From: Telopea speciosissima
Taxonomy: Eukaryota > Streptophyta > Magnoliopsida > Proteales > Proteaceae
Direction: 5' to 3'
Assembly (NCBI RefSeq): GCF_018873765.1
Contig: NC_057925.1
Span: 7,451,568-7,515,567, forward strand
Length of the DNA stretch: 64,000 bases
Shown here: in pieces, positions 13,030 through 25,505 of the stretch
Position numbering within the stretch: position 1 is the first letter of the stretch
Layout of the letters: each line of letters begins with the position of its first letter
Position numbers and translations under genes: made by a program
The notes under the pieces: generated by a model
What the model saw: the letters and a program-made list of their open reading frames with translations, nothing else
Database searches by the model: none
Told to the model about the DNA's origin: nothing

Positions 13030-13481
13030 GGGAAAAACACTTAAAGTGAACTTTCCACATTTATCCCTCCATAGTCCATAATCCTAAATAATATAATACA
13101 TAATATATTCTTGTTTGATAGTAATCAAACAATTATTGTTTATAATCCATAATCTATTATTATAATTGATTAATATAAATATAAATATAAATAAAATTAT
13201 GCAAACGAGAGCGGATTTTATCGGTTGCTGTAATTGTAGCGTTGCTATACTCATCGTACGACATTGTAGGTGCCATGTGTGTCATGTGAGGCCTATTGTG
13301 CACAGATGGAACTTGTGGCACCGCACGATGAGTAAAGATCCAGAGCTATAAAAACCTATAATCCTTTAAATAATAGCTAAAAAACAAAGAAAAGATGTAC
13401 GGGTGGTTGGGAGGGGACCATATGGTATAGCGTTTTTAAATGATATAACTAAGCAGAGAGTAAGACCACAAGGAAACCATG
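13030..13481 (+). pseudogene. Orphan promoter and 5' UTR relic of the reductase family
   Basis: The segment aligns with the 5' region of copy 3 (about 31425-31884). Shared blocks include cacatttatccctccatag, aataatataatacataa, the ccataatctattattat block, gggtggttgggagggga, and finally gagagtaagaccacaagg and aaaccATGG (ATG at 13479). After the ATG all similarity ends, so no coding exon follows. It is a truncated duplicate or the broken edge of an earlier tandem unit. Confidence 0.6.
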
Positions 13482-13489
13482 GTCAAAGG

Positions 13490-14335
13490 GGAAAGAGGCT
13501 TAATATGATCATATTTATCGGTTGTCCGTGATTATATATGTCAGAATATGATATTTGGGGATACTTAAAACGTGTTAATATTTGTTCAAAAATATAAAAA
13601 ATTGGAGCGTTATGGTCATGCCATCCTCATTTGTTAATATGTAGTACCACCATCTATGCTTTGGGCACTCACAAATTATTTTATAAGTGTTAGGTACTTA
13701 GGTGTAATTTATCAAAATAAAATAGAAGGTCATATAATAAACGTTTTTTTTTTTGTCTTTTTAAAAACACGTAAGAATCATATGGGTAGCAGATCTGAAC
13801 TTAGCAGGCATTCGAATTAACTATCCACACGGGGACGGATGGGGACAGATCTAACCCCTCCATGAGATATGGGTCCCACACCCCCATGAAGGGTTCAGAT
13901 CTACCCCCCATCCCCATGTGGATAGCAGATCTGAACTTAGTAGCCTAGGTGACACCAAGGTGACTTAGATCCAAGGTGACCAATGTCATTCCTATCAAAA
14001 GGATCCAAAATATAAACCTGATGACCTTTGTGTCCATATTTATAAGTTTCAATCATTTTTCATTGATACCCTTGTATGATTTGATATCCCCATTTACGAA
14101 GCATCTAGGCTGCTGGCAAGTGTTGTGGTTTACCTGGTGTGATGACAACTATGAATTTGATTGTCTACGACATTCTATGAAATTGCGTGTCAACAAAGAT
14201 AGACCACAAAAACCAAAAAAGAAAAGAAAAAAAGGGTTAAACCTGAATATTGATTATCACAAGTTTCAGCTCCAAACAAGTAAACAAATTGTCTTAGTTA
14301 AAATTTTCAAATTGCAAGAATACCATTAAATCGTT
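13490..14335. other. Intergenic DNA without recognised gene
   Basis: AT-rich DNA with one short inverted pair (gatagcagatctgaactta near 13921-13939 repeats gtagcagatctgaactta near 13785-13802). The frame at 13976-14329 (117 aa) ends in a Lys-rich stretch encoded by an A-run and shows no domain. I do not call it a gene. Confidence 0.4.
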
Positions 14336-14339
14336 ATTG

Positions 14340-14514
14340 TATCGTCTCCTGTTCGTTGTCCGAACAGGATCGTTCTGTCCCCTCATATGGGGGTGCGAAA
14401 CAACAACCTAACCCCCTGACCGAACATACTGCTCGAGGGAGATTAAATCATCATTTCGCACCCCCATATGAGGGGACAGGATGGTCCTGTTCAGGCAACG
14501 AACAGGAGATGATA
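14340..14514. mobile_element. Fold-back MITE with about 60-bp inverted arms
   Basis: The left arm (14340-14400, beginning tatcgtctcctgttcg) and the complement of the right arm (14456-14514, beginning tatcatctcctgttcg) match nearly throughout, including cccctcatatgggggtgcg. Only about 55 bp separate them. No coding capacity. Target duplication is unclear because the flanks are AT-rich. Confidence 0.7.
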
Positions 14515-14924
14515 AAATTAGAATACCACTAGCAATTTGTTAAATTTAAATACGGATCGAGTTTTTACCAAAAAAATAAATAAGGATCGAGTTTCCCTCC
14601 ACCCATGGTGAATGGGATCTCATTCACCGCGGGGTGGGAGAGGGCTGGAAAAGGTATCGAGAGATATTTCGGAACATTCTAAAATCTTAAGAGCGGTTTG
14701 TGAACTCTAGGATGATGGGTGAACCGTTTTGTATGGATGGAGGGATACTTAGTCCTTTAAATAATAGATTAAAAAAAAGGATAAATTATATCTAAGATGC
14801 CCTAAATTTGCTGAAGGAGTTTTTTGGGTACCCTAAATTCAAAACAAGACTTCCACCAAAAAAAAAAAAAATTCAAAAAAGGAAGTTTGGAGTTCCTTCT
14901 TAGGGGATGGGCTCAGGTATGAAG

Positions 14925-14985
14925 GGATAGACACATGAGAGTACTGGCGTAGGCCACGCTCCCGACCAGAGAACTACTTCCCTTT
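14925..14985. mobile_element. Half of a fold-back MITE related to 31156-31324
   Basis: The stretch gatagacacatgagagtact, then ggcgtaggccacgctcccga, then gagaactacttccc matches the right arm of the complete element at 31156-31324. The left arm is missing here. Confidence 0.45.
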
Positions 14986-15039
14986 ACTTTATTTGGGGAA
15001 ACTTTTAATTCAAGGCTTCCACAGCCGTGCATTTTAAAA

Positions 15040-15190
15040 AACTCATAATGCTATTGACAATTGACATGTGCTGCGGACATGTATGTCGGTAACTGATCCG
15101 GACACTACTTATACCATTCATTTCCTACTCTTTTCAACATTTCTTTTGTTCCATATCAGCAAACAAAGAGGGTAAGACCACAAGGAAACC
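15040..15190 (+). promoter_or_regulatory. Candidate promoter and 5' UTR of reductase copy 2
   Basis: The sequence from ttttaaaaaactcataatgc onward parallels the region 5' of copy 3 (31740-31881), and the acatgtatg block parallels copy 1. A TATA-like acttata lies at 15107-15113, about 80 bp before the ATG. The leader caaggaaaccatgg is shared by all copies. Confidence 0.4.
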
Positions 15191-18100
15191 ATGGAATCAG
15201 AGACAATGAGCGGTACTGGGAAGACGGTGTGTGTCACAGGTGCTTCAGGGTACATTGCCTCATGGCTGGTGAAGCTTCTGCTCGCAAGAGGATACACTGT
15301 TAAAGCTTCTGTTCGTGACCCAAGTCAGTAGATATGTCTTAATTTTGAATCTCTCTATTCTTATTTCAGTTACTAAGCTTCATATTTACTGTCTCGTAGA
15401 GACGCTCTGTAATGTCTCTACTCCTTCATTTCTGTGCTACTTTCTACATACTTCAATTAGTTCTATTTCGAGTCTGTTTTGAATTATAGCATCATCCATT
15501 TCAAGGTTTTGCCTCAAATGTCATCCATTACTGGAGTATGCTGCTTTACTCTTCCTCATTGACATCGTAGAAATGCTCTGTTGTCTCTTTGCTCAGTCCT
15601 GAATCCAGGTAGTCTTATGGGGTCCTGCCCACAAATGATTTTTTGATCATATGGGTTTCTAGTAATAGCACAGTTCCAGTTTGTTAACCCTAGCAATTTC
15701 AATACATATATGTATATATCTTGGAGATTGTTACCCCTGTTTCTTTTGGTTTTGATGCACATAAAGCTTATTAATCTCATCTGAGTGCATTTCCTCCCAA
15801 ATTAGATTCAAGATGATAGTCAACTTCTTTCATTCATTTCCTATTCTACATTAGGTGATAGAAAGTCCAAGTAAAGTTCATACTTCCAGGTTATGTTTTA
15901 AGGATGAACCACAAATAAAATGCCATTCAGCCATTGTCTCCCTATTCCATCATGACTGTTTGGTATCACACTTGTGACACAATTAAACATTCGAATGTCT
16001 AACTTATCTTTGCAGGCCAAGGATGCCTGTGTTACTGTTGTTTAAATTCAGTTCATATGCCATTGCAGATGATACAAAGAAGACTGCACATTTACTTGCT
16101 CTTGATGGGGCAAAGGAAAGACTTCATTTATTCAAAGCAAACCTAATGGATGAAGGATCGTTTGATTCTTTAGTGGATGGATGTGAAGGTGTTTTCCATA
16201 CAGCATCTCCAGTTAATTTCGTAGACAAGAATCCACAGGTTCATTTCCATTACATCCTTGAGATAGTTTCAACTGCTATTTAGCATTTTATAACTTTTCT
16301 TAGCTACGAATTGTTACTGTCCATTTCTTTATTTTCTGATCGCCTTGATCTTGTGGTACTATGCTGGATTTCCTTCCCCACCCCTTCCTCTCTTGGCTTT
16401 GTTCTGCATGATTCTAAGCTTTTTCTCTTTTTTAATTGTCTGGGGGTAAGGCTGTGTACATTATGACCCTCCCCAGACCCCGCAGTGCCAGGAGCCTCAT
16501 GTACTGGGTACACCCTTTTTTGGTTCATTTGAAGGGAATGTTTATTGAATTTTATCACTTTGAAAGTTACTCAGAACCCCCCCCCCCCCACTCACACACA
16601 CACTGGGGACACTCTTTTTTGTTCATTTGAATGGAATGTTTGTGCAAGTTAGGAAACAAAACCGCATGCAGAATAACTTTCAAAGTGATAAATTCAATAA
16701 ACAACTTCTATATATATATATATATATATATTTGAAGTTGTTAAAGTTCCATCTGGTCTGACTCTACCTGATCTTGGGCATAACCTTATCTTTAGATTGA
16801 TTTGGGAAGCACTTCTAGAACTCAGGTTTGCTTTTTCTAAAAATTTCCTTCAGACTTTGGGAACCAGAGCCTGACCATATGCGTTATAGTTGCCTCCTTT
16901 ATCAACTAAATTAATTGTTTTAGGGACCAGTATGTTCTAAAGATTGATAAGATTTTAGTTCAAGCCTTTCCAAGCTCACATAATGTACTTTTAGCTTCTA
17001 TGATATTGCAATTGCAATTGAAGCGGATAAATATTCAGCCTACAACCTGATTTCTACGTGAGTTAAGGAATGAAATTCAATGCTTTTACATAGTAGCGCT
17101 TAAGCATTATCCTACATAGTGAGTTAAGGAATGAAAAAGTGATTGATTTTGCCATTTGGGTTAGAGATACAGGGCTGAAACCTGCCTCATGGAAAGGGAT
17201 AACTTGAGGACTGCGGTGACAAATTTTGAGCCGCAAACTCAGATGCTGCATGTCACAGCTAGGAAAAAAATACACTAGGAGTTGCTGCTCTGAACTACTT
17301 CGGACATGTGGCAGCTGAATATTCAAGTTAGGGACTTTTGTATTAATTCTGTTTTATTCAAACATAGGTCCATCAATTGGTTCTCAGGTGTGTTGAAGAG
17401 TGAAAACAAAAGGGGGAAAAAAAATGCCGAGTTCTTTGTAGGATTTCAACCCAACAAGTGCCCACCCTTTTCATCAAGTTTTCCCCTTTCCATGTGGCAA
17501 GTTCCAGCCACTGCATGCTGTGCTGAAGCTCAAAAACTGCTAACTTTTTAATCCTAACATGTCTGTGCTTTTTATATGTTTGCACACATGTATATACATG
17601 ATTACATCCAAACACACGAAAGCCCACAAAAGTCATGCTTATGTGTAGATGTTAATTTATTGCATTAAAATTTATGTAAAGTGGTGAACATGTGGATTGT
17701 GGAATATATGTTTATCACTGTACTAGAATGTGTGGGTCCTTTATCTCTCTTGGGGGGGGGGGGGGGGGCTGACCAGACCAGACTCCTTGAGAAATTGGAC
17801 TTTGATTCTTTTGCCAATGTCTTTGTTTTGAGACCAATCCCATTTCGAAGTCCATGCAGCAACCAAAAAATGAGATTTTACCCCCACTTAAGTAGCAATT
17901 GTGCACATGTTCATTAATGGTAATCACATTATTGTCCAAAAATGATTTTTAGCCATAATAGTTAAATGAGTCTCGACCTTATCGTGGTTTTTCTATTATT
18001 CTAATTTATTTTGAATAGAAATATAAATGATACCAAACACCTGCAAAAACGTTGTTTTATCAGAAAAAAAAAATTTGATACCAAACAGAGCCTAACATAA

Positions 18101-21100
18101 GCATGGAATTTTAGGTTGTATGATGAGAATAGGTCTCCTTTGGATTTTTCTGTGGAAACTATAGAAAGCCAACAATTTAGAATGGAGAGAAAAGGAAAGA
18201 TAATTGAAATAGATCAGTGCTAGTCTGCAAGCCATAATCCTACCAATACCCAGTATTTAGATGGCCAAGTAGGTGACAAATACTTTAATCAACTCAATCG
18301 TTAGTATAATGGGTGTGATTCTACTTGGTTTATCCTTATAACATCCTAGTTGCATTGGATTCTCGAAAACATAGGATCAAAACTATACTGTACTTCCTGA
18401 ACTTCTACTCTGAAGTTCTATTGGCATTACATCATAAATAGTGACTAACTGTGATTGTGGAAAAAACCTTCGATGAAAAAACTGCTTAATCATGACTGGC
18501 TTCAAAGGTGGAAACTTTATCAGAACTTGACTCAGTTTTGCAACTAAGGATACTAATCTGAGCTACAATATGTACCCATCAGTTGGCTTAAGTGACATTC
18601 AGTTGTTGAGAAATAGGGCCACTTGAGTTCATTGATTGAATCGAAGTATGCCAAAATTCCTAGCTAAACTTATGAGCCCTAAATCCATATTGTGAGAAGG
18701 GAAGAGCTGTTTGGATTGTCCATGAACTTTTTGCATGGACTATTTTTGCCTGTTTAATGATGTTTGGCATCTCTATGTCTTCCTTGGCTCCATAATGGTT
18801 TGTTGCTTCTTTTAAAATTTATGTTTGACTAGCATCTCAGTAACCATTGGAATAATGAAAATGGACCTGATGTGGTCTCAGGATTTTCATCATATAGTTA
18901 AACATTCCCTTAGGTATTTACTTTTTTAGTTCACTAGTATAAATATTCTATATCCATATTAACCATTCGTGACTATTCTGATACATGTTCATTCTCTGTT
19001 TTACTATGCATTTCAGGACGAATTAATTGGTCCAGCATTGAAGGGGACACTTAATGTTCTTGGGTCCTGTGCAAAAGCTCCGTCTGTTAAAAGAGTGGTT
19101 GTAACATCCTCTGTAGCTGCAGTTGCATACAATAGAAAACCTCGAACTCCAGATGTGGTAGTTGATGAGACTTGGTTTTCAGATCCAGAGTTTTGCAAAG
19201 AGATTGAGGTGTGTGTGGTTGTGCAGTGTTGTTTAGCTCTTATTGTCTGGGCCCTTTAGGCCTTCAACTTGGTTCTGTGAGTGTCTTTCTTTGACTCATT
19301 TTTCTATCCCACTTAAGTTGTTTTGAAATTTCATTTTATGGAATATTTTTAGGGATGAATATATATATATATATTTATATATATAATCCATCTGTCCATA
19401 ATGAAAATAAGGAGAGGGTTCCCTACACTGCTTGAGTGCAGTTTCGGGCGAATAAGGGAACCCCATTTGAAATCTGACATAAGGGGGAGGGGCACTTATG
19501 GCATATCACCCCCTCATATGAACAGAGTGATGTGGGGGGGTGCAATTTCATTTTTGAGCCGGCGTTGTATGAAACCTTTTCCCATGAAAATTTCTTTCTG
19601 TGTTGTGGATTTACTAATTTACTGGTCCAGTATATCTAATGAGCTTCTTATTCTCGTATAGACCGTCGGTTGGTATATAGTTTCGAAGACATTGGCTGAG
19701 GAGGCTGCATGGAAATTTGCAAAAGAGAAAGGGATGGACATGATTACAATAAATCCATTCATGGTGATTGGTCCTCTTTTACAGCCAACACTAAATGCAT
19801 CTACAGGATTAATTCTGAAATTAATAAATGGTATGCTTTCCTATTATTAAAGTTTTTTTTCTCTCTGCTCCCATCCCCCTTAATCTCTGCTTTCTCTCAC
19901 CCCCTTTTCTCCAATTGTGGAGGTAAACGTTTTCCCCAGTATATACTTATTTACCTAAAATGCTTTCTATGAATGACTAGTATTCTTAGATAACACAATT
20001 GTCTAACAAACTTAATTGAACAAATTATGGATCTATCTAAAATGAAACGTTACAAACCACTTCTATATAGAGGAATTGAAATTGAATACCACAAGCTCTT
20101 AGGAAAATGGAGCAACTAGTACCTTCAGAGATTCCTCGCTGTATGCTGTGTAAAAGAATTTTTCCTTAGGAGAAAAAAGCTAAACATCCTTACTATATGT
20201 CCTCACATGGTCGTGTCCCTTGCCCCATGGCAAACATGGAAGATAGGAGGTCCATGTGATAGTGGAAAGAACACTCATTTCACTGGTCAAACTTTAGCAT
20301 GAAACAATAAAAAAAAATTTAAGTTAATGGTTTACAAAATTACAAGAATGCCATTTCATAATAATTCTAAGGCATTCTTATAATTTGTCACATTTTAGAC
20401 ACTTCCCCTATTTTTTTAGGGCTGAAACTTAACCATTGGAAAAGGTGTGGGGTCTTCTATCACATGGATCCACCAATCTTTGGTCATGGAAAGTTGTGAT
20501 GGACATCAATCATCATATTGTGATAGTTCATATTCAGTAAACTAGTAAACTGGTATCACTATTATTTTTTTTGTTTTTGTTGTATATCTTTGTTGACACA
20601 CACAGTTCCTAAGCAGGCAGCATGTCTGTTATTTGAACATAGGCCTTAAAATTCGTAGGATGTTGTATACAATCACATTCATAGTTGTCATGGCAGCAGG
20701 ACAAGCTGTGGCACTGGCCAGCTGGCTTGAAGATGGACAGCAAGGCTAGATCCCTTGGCATAAAGGGAACTGGTCACCTTGGACCTGAAGGGGTACCCTG
20801 TTCTGTTGGCATCACCTTGACAACTATGATAAGATTTAATAGTTAGTTAAGGGAATATGTTACCTATGTGTTTTTAGAAAGAAAAACCAAAGTCTATTTT
20901 TTGACCTTGTCTTTTATTTTGTTATGTCACTCTTGTGATATAAGTGCCAATGTTTTAACTACTGCAGGAGCACAAGTATTACCCAATGAAACATTTGGAT
21001 GGGTTAATGTTAAAGATGTTGCAAATGCACATATTCAGGCATTTGAGATTCCTTCAGCCAATGGAAGATATGTTTTAGCTGAGAGAGTTGCTCATTATTC

Positions 21101-23215
21101 AGAGATTGTGAAAACTTTGCAAGAACTTTATCCAACTTTGCACCTTCCCGAAAAGTAAGTTTTGCAATCCAGATAAGTCAATTGCTGGAATATTAACTGA
21201 AATAAATAAGATGACACTAAATTATAGTTACTTCTGGTGATATATTGGATCCCTTTTTGCTGACACCAATTTATCAAGTAAATTATGTTTTCTCTGTAAT
21301 TTTACGTTATGAACTTTGGTATATGAACTGAGATTTGATATTTGACTTCTTGTAGTCACAAACTATATCATATTTCAATATAATTTGTAGGACACATCTC
21401 CCTGTAGGTTTTTACATGCCCTTCCATGCAGTGTCAGAGACGTCTAGACACTACTAGACACTCCTTTAGACCTCCTAAGGATTTCAACACTTGTGTAGTG
21501 TCTCCACACAGCAATCTGGAGGCTAGGGTTTAAATCCCTAATCGCAATGGAGACTAGTGTTTAAAACCCTAATTGTAGGAGAAAAAAGAGAGAAATTCAT
21601 AACTCAAATCTCTTTGGATCGATCCATTGCCCTTCCCCTTAAGTTTCAATATATAGATGAGGGAACCTTCATCCTAAGTGAGGCCCATAAGCCAAGTGGT
21701 GGGATCCTATTAGGAGATCCTACTAGGGTTTAATTTTTGTCTCCCTTTTATTCACCAAAAAATATTGCAATTTAAGTGATAAGTAAACTATTTACTTATT
21801 ACAATACCCTAGCCACCTCCGCCATTGCCTAAATGTCATTCTATGTGTTTACTTATTTTAAGGAAGCAAAGCTGTTTTTGAAGTTGCACTACACCTGCAT
21901 CATCCGACTCATATTAAAAGTTGTCTCGTGCAATCTCATGTGTGGCCCTCATTATGTCAGATTTGGGTTTCCTGTAGTAAGAGAATTGCCCGTAGAGTAT
22001 TTACCTGTTAGTCTCTCCACTTTTGTAGTTATTGTGTTGTGTTCATTTTCTATTACTTTTATTATTAATATGTTGTCTTTGCAAGGCCCCATGTAGCCGA
22101 CCCCATTTAGTTGGGATAAGGCTGGGTTGTTGTTGTTGTAGTCTCTCCACTTTACAATATCATAGATTAATGGGCATAGAATACTAATATTGTCTATAAC
22201 CTTATTCTGTCGTAAACATACAATCTGAAAATCTCGACCTTGGATTGGAAATAAACTTTATAAATTTTTTAATATAATTATTTAAATAATATTAATTAAT
22301 TAAAACCATTAAGTACTTTACAAAATAACCACCGAGCTCAGAATCTAGTTCTTTAAAGGTTAAGAATTTTTTCTTGATTTTCTTCTTGAACAGGAAGTAG
22401 ATTCCATATTGTGAATATCTCCCATTTGCTAGTGAACGTTGTGAATCCAGTACACCAATAATTAGCCGGTATTAGCATTAACTTCTTGTACACCAAAACT
22501 TACAAGATTCAAATTGTAATGATGAGGATCTCTTAAATCTAGAGACCAGAGTATCAATGATGAGTGTTATGGTTGAATAACAACAGATGACATTCCTTAC
22601 ACGATTCACATAATGATTCAGTTTGATACATCAGACACTTAACATATGAGTACTTACATTTGTATTTCTGAAATCTCATTCACTAGAAATATACAATGTA
22701 ACAACGATTGAACTGAATGCTAGTTCAGTCCCTAGTTGCGATCAACTTAAAAGTCTAACCTTAAGGCATATACAAACATTCAAAAATTACAAGAATTAAT
22801 TCAATTTAAACTATTCAAATTGGTTTGACACACATATCCAACAATCACCCTTAGTGTGCCTTGTTGTTGACTTGCTTTTAACCTGTATTACATGATATAT
22901 CTAAGGTAAATGAGGAAGAGCACCATTGTAAGATAAACGATCTTAACTCTTGGATTTCTTCTCCAGTGAGCCCTTTGAATGATTTTTGTTGGTTAAGAAA
23001 CCTATTCGGTGATTTAATGTGTACTATTCTCTCTATTGAGAAGATAAATATTGATTTTCTTTCTTGGCAGGTATGTTGATGACAAGCATTATGTGCCAAC
23101 CTTCCAAGTTTCCAAGGAGAAAGCAGAAAGCTTGGGGATAAAATTCATCCCTTTTGAGGTGAGCTTGAAGGAAACCGTTGAAAGCTTCAAAGAAAAAGGC
23201 TTTTTAAGTTCTTGA
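15191..23215 (+). CDS. Cinnamoyl-CoA reductase-like / phenylacetaldehyde reductase-like NADP-dependent reductase, copy 2
   Basis: Six exons: 15191-15323, 16069-16238, 19017-19208, 19662-19830, 20968-21154, 23071-23215; same phases as copy 1, 331 aa, no internal stop. It has the Rossmann motif TGASGYIA, the R-x5-K pair (R42/K48, within RDPNDTKK), the TSS serine motif at 131-133, and catalytic Tyr170/Lys174 in GWYIVSK. Differences from copy 1 are concentrated in exon 2 (residues 66-72), at the exon 3 start (DELIGP against AELIDP) and around the catalytic Tyr (TVGWYIVSK against IMGWYLASK). Those last changes line the active site, so substrate preference may differ. The introns match copy 1 closely, including shared MITEs, which shows a whole-gene tandem duplication. 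Its 3' end continues into the large inverted repeat, so read-through could make double-stranded RNA. Confidence 0.9.
19401..19592. mobile_element. MULE-type MITE in intron 3 of copy 2
   Basis: Same element and position as 6432-6631 in copy 1. The left duplication ATGAAAATA (19401-19409) is intact; the right one has decayed to atgaaaatt (19584-19592). It was inserted before copies 1 and 2 separated. Confidence 0.7.
20224..20490. mobile_element. MITE in intron 4 of copy 2
   Basis: Counterpart of 7299-7563, with the same CCATG ends, ggtccatgtgatag arm and inner hairpin. Absent from copy 3. Confidence 0.55.
22009..22153 (+). mobile_element. Short RTE-type LINE tail in intron 5 of copy 2
   Basis: Insert 22024-22138 between two copies of TAGTCTCTCCACTTT (22009-22023, 22139-22153). 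It ends with tgtagccgaccccatttag and (TTG)n. Counterpart of 9050-9202. Confidence 0.75.
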
Positions 23216-23884
23216 AGCTTGTCCAATAGATGCCATTGTTGGATATGTGTCCATCAAACCTGGTTCATATTAATGAAACATATATTTTATTTCGTGCGTG
23301 GTATGTATTTTATTGGGCTTGTAAGTTGTTCTATGGGTTTTTCACCTAAAACGGTTCTCGGCTAGGGACAAGACCATACATCCCGTTCATATGACCGTCA
23401 CATTGTATGTTATCAGAAATGAGTTTTTGATGTATAGATGTGGATACACATACTGTGTGTGTATAAAAAAGAATTTGGTAAGAATCTCACATGTGCTACT
23501 ACCAGTTGTGTGAGAACGAGATTTGTTCCTGTCATTTGACCTTCGACATGGGAGATCCTATTCATTGCAATGATGGGTTACTTCTTTTGGTAAGCCAATG
23601 GTTGACGTCCTACATACTATATATTGGTGCACTGGACACGTGATCATGCATTGTTAATGAAAGACATGCTCAATATGGAATCCACTACCGTTAATTCGAG
23701 AATATCAAGGAGAGAGAAAGTTTATGATTGATCGGACAAAAATTTGGTACCGGTATCTTTTTGGTAAATTATTTATAAAATTATTTTGCAATCTATGGTG
23801 GGGGATTCAAATATGAATTCTGATGAGGTGGCAGGGCAAAATATTCTCAGGATCTTCCCCTTATTCGCCCTTCTATTTTAAATT

Positions 23885-24317
23885 TAAACGCCAATGATGG
23901 GTTGACCCATAGTCTGAGGCGTGGGTCAGGTCGAGGGGGTATCATGCTTTGGGCCATGGCCGAGTTTTGGCTCATAGAGGTGGGTCTTCCTTGGGAGCTC
24001 GGGTGGCTTCTCCTCGTGGGGGAAGGCATGTTGGGGGTGCTTTCTCCTGTGTGGGTCAACTTGAGATGGATGTGTTGGATGCAGGGGGCAGTTTAGAAGT
24101 GGTTTTACCAGCGGGGGAGTCTCATGTGGTTGAGGATATAGCCCCTACATCTTTTCATGACGGTATGGTGATTGTGCAAGCAGCGGACGTGGTGGACATT
24201 GATAAGTCTGCTTTGACGACAAAGGAGGCTGCTCAACTATAGTCAAAGCAGCGTAGAGGGAAGAAAGTTCAGGAAGTGGAATTGCCTGGTTGCAAGCAGT
24301 CTAAGCACTTGGCTTCT
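23885..24317 (+). mobile_element. L1-type LINE fragment (ORF1 end region), left arm
   Basis: The frame 23949-24242 is open and ends with a Glu/Ala/Asp-rich tail, DIDKSALTTKEAAQL. The same protein is encoded on the - strand at 25662-25958, where an ORF2-like start follows. No known domain is visible in this ORF1-like piece; assignment rests on what follows it on the other arm. Similarity stops at cttggcttctta, exactly where the telomere-like array begins. Confidence 0.5.
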
Positions 24318-25050
24318 TACCCTAATCCCTAAACCCCATACCCTATACCCTAAATCCTATACCCTAAATCCTATACCCTAAACCCTAAACCATAAACGCT
24401 ATACCCTATACCCTATACCCTATACCCTATACCCTTTACCCTTATCCCTTACCCTAAACCCTAAACCATAAACCCTAAACCCAATACCCTATACCCTATA
24501 CCCTATACCTAAACCCTAAACCCTAAACCCTAAACCTTAAACATATATCGTATACCATATACCCTATACCATATACCTTATACCCTATACCCTATACAGC
24601 GTAGAGGGAAGAAAGTTTAGGAAGTGGAATTGCCTGGTTGCAAGCAGTCTAAGCACTTGGCTTCTTACCCTAAACCCTAAACCCCATACCCTATACCCTA
24701 AATCCTATACCCTAAATCCTATACCCTATACCCTATACCCTATACCCTATACCCTATACCCTATACCCTATACCCTATACCCTTCACCCTTATCCCTTAC
24801 CCTAAACCCTAAACCATAAACCCTAAACCCAATACCCTATACCCTATACCTAAACCCTAAACCCTAAACCTTAAACATATATCGTATACCATATACCCTA
24901 TACCATATACCTTATACCCTATACCCTATACCCTATACCTTATACCCTAATCCCAATACCCTAAACCCTAAACCCTATACCCTATATGGAATACCCTATA
25001 CCCTATACCTTCTACCCAATACTCTATACCCGAAACCCTATACCTTAATA
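24318..25050. repeat. Degenerate telomere-like array (CCCTAAA / CCCTATA)
   Basis: Heptamers CCCTAAA (plant telomere C-strand) are mixed with a variant CCCTATA, plus rarer CCCTAAT, CCATATA and similar. The array is interrupted near 24597-24667 by a second copy of the LINE border (cagcgtagagggaagaaag to cttggcttctta). The block is thus a higher-order unit of about 350 bp present twice. All repeats point the same way. Interstitial, not a chromosome end. Confidence 0.9.
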
Positions 25051-25074
25051 CCTCCGACAAAATAGATGAAATAG

Positions 25075-25505
25075 ACGAAAGTGCCACATAAGCAGCACTC
25101 TTCTTAATACCTCTAAGGTTCTAGAAGAGGACCTTCATTGGACAACTGCTGATTTAGAAGCCAATCGATCAAACCGCTTGCAACCAGGCTTCCTGAAATT
25201 TCTTCCCTCTATGCTGCTTCGACTAGACCGGAGCAGCCTCCTTCTCAGCCGCCAAAGCAGACTTAACAATATCCGCCACCTCCGCTGCTTGCACAATCAT
25301 CATACTATCGCGAAAAGATGTAGGGGCAATGGCCTCAACCACATGAGACTCCCCTGCCTATAAAACCACTTCTAAACTACCCCCTGCATCCAACACATCC
25401 ACCTCACATTGACCCACATAGGAGGAAGCACGCCCAACATGCGTTCCCCCACGAGGAGAAGCTGCCTGAGCTCCCAAGAAAGACCTGCCTCTATGAGCCA
25501 AATTA
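25075..25505 (-). mobile_element. L1-type LINE fragment, second tandem copy in the spacer
   Basis: On the - strand this repeats the content of 25506-26025 with about 430 bp periodicity: the ORF1-like end, then gcctggttgcaagcggtttg, then ggcttctaaatcagcagttg and the ORF2 start region, here frameshifted. It is more diverged than its neighbour. Confidence 0.5.

Larger units (their letters stand above)
21690..24317 (+). repeat. Left arm of a large inverted duplication
   Basis: From the middle of intron 5 of copy 2 (aagccaagtggtgggatcc), through exon 6, the 3' flank and an L1-LINE fragment, this arm matches the complement of 25600-28219 almost throughout. Matching landmarks on both arms are the RTE tail, exon 6, gtttttgatgtatagatgtg and its relative near 26460-26490, and the LINE block with gaggtgggtcttccttggg. 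Arms of about 2.6 kb are separated by about 1.3 kb. Confidence 0.85.

Noticed and set aside
24318-25050. Array of short repeats that could suggest a CRISPR
   Set aside because: Units are 7 bp with no spacers, and the window is plant nuclear DNA.
24318-25050. True chromosome end
   Set aside because: Gene-family and LINE sequence continue on both sides, and the repeats are degenerate.
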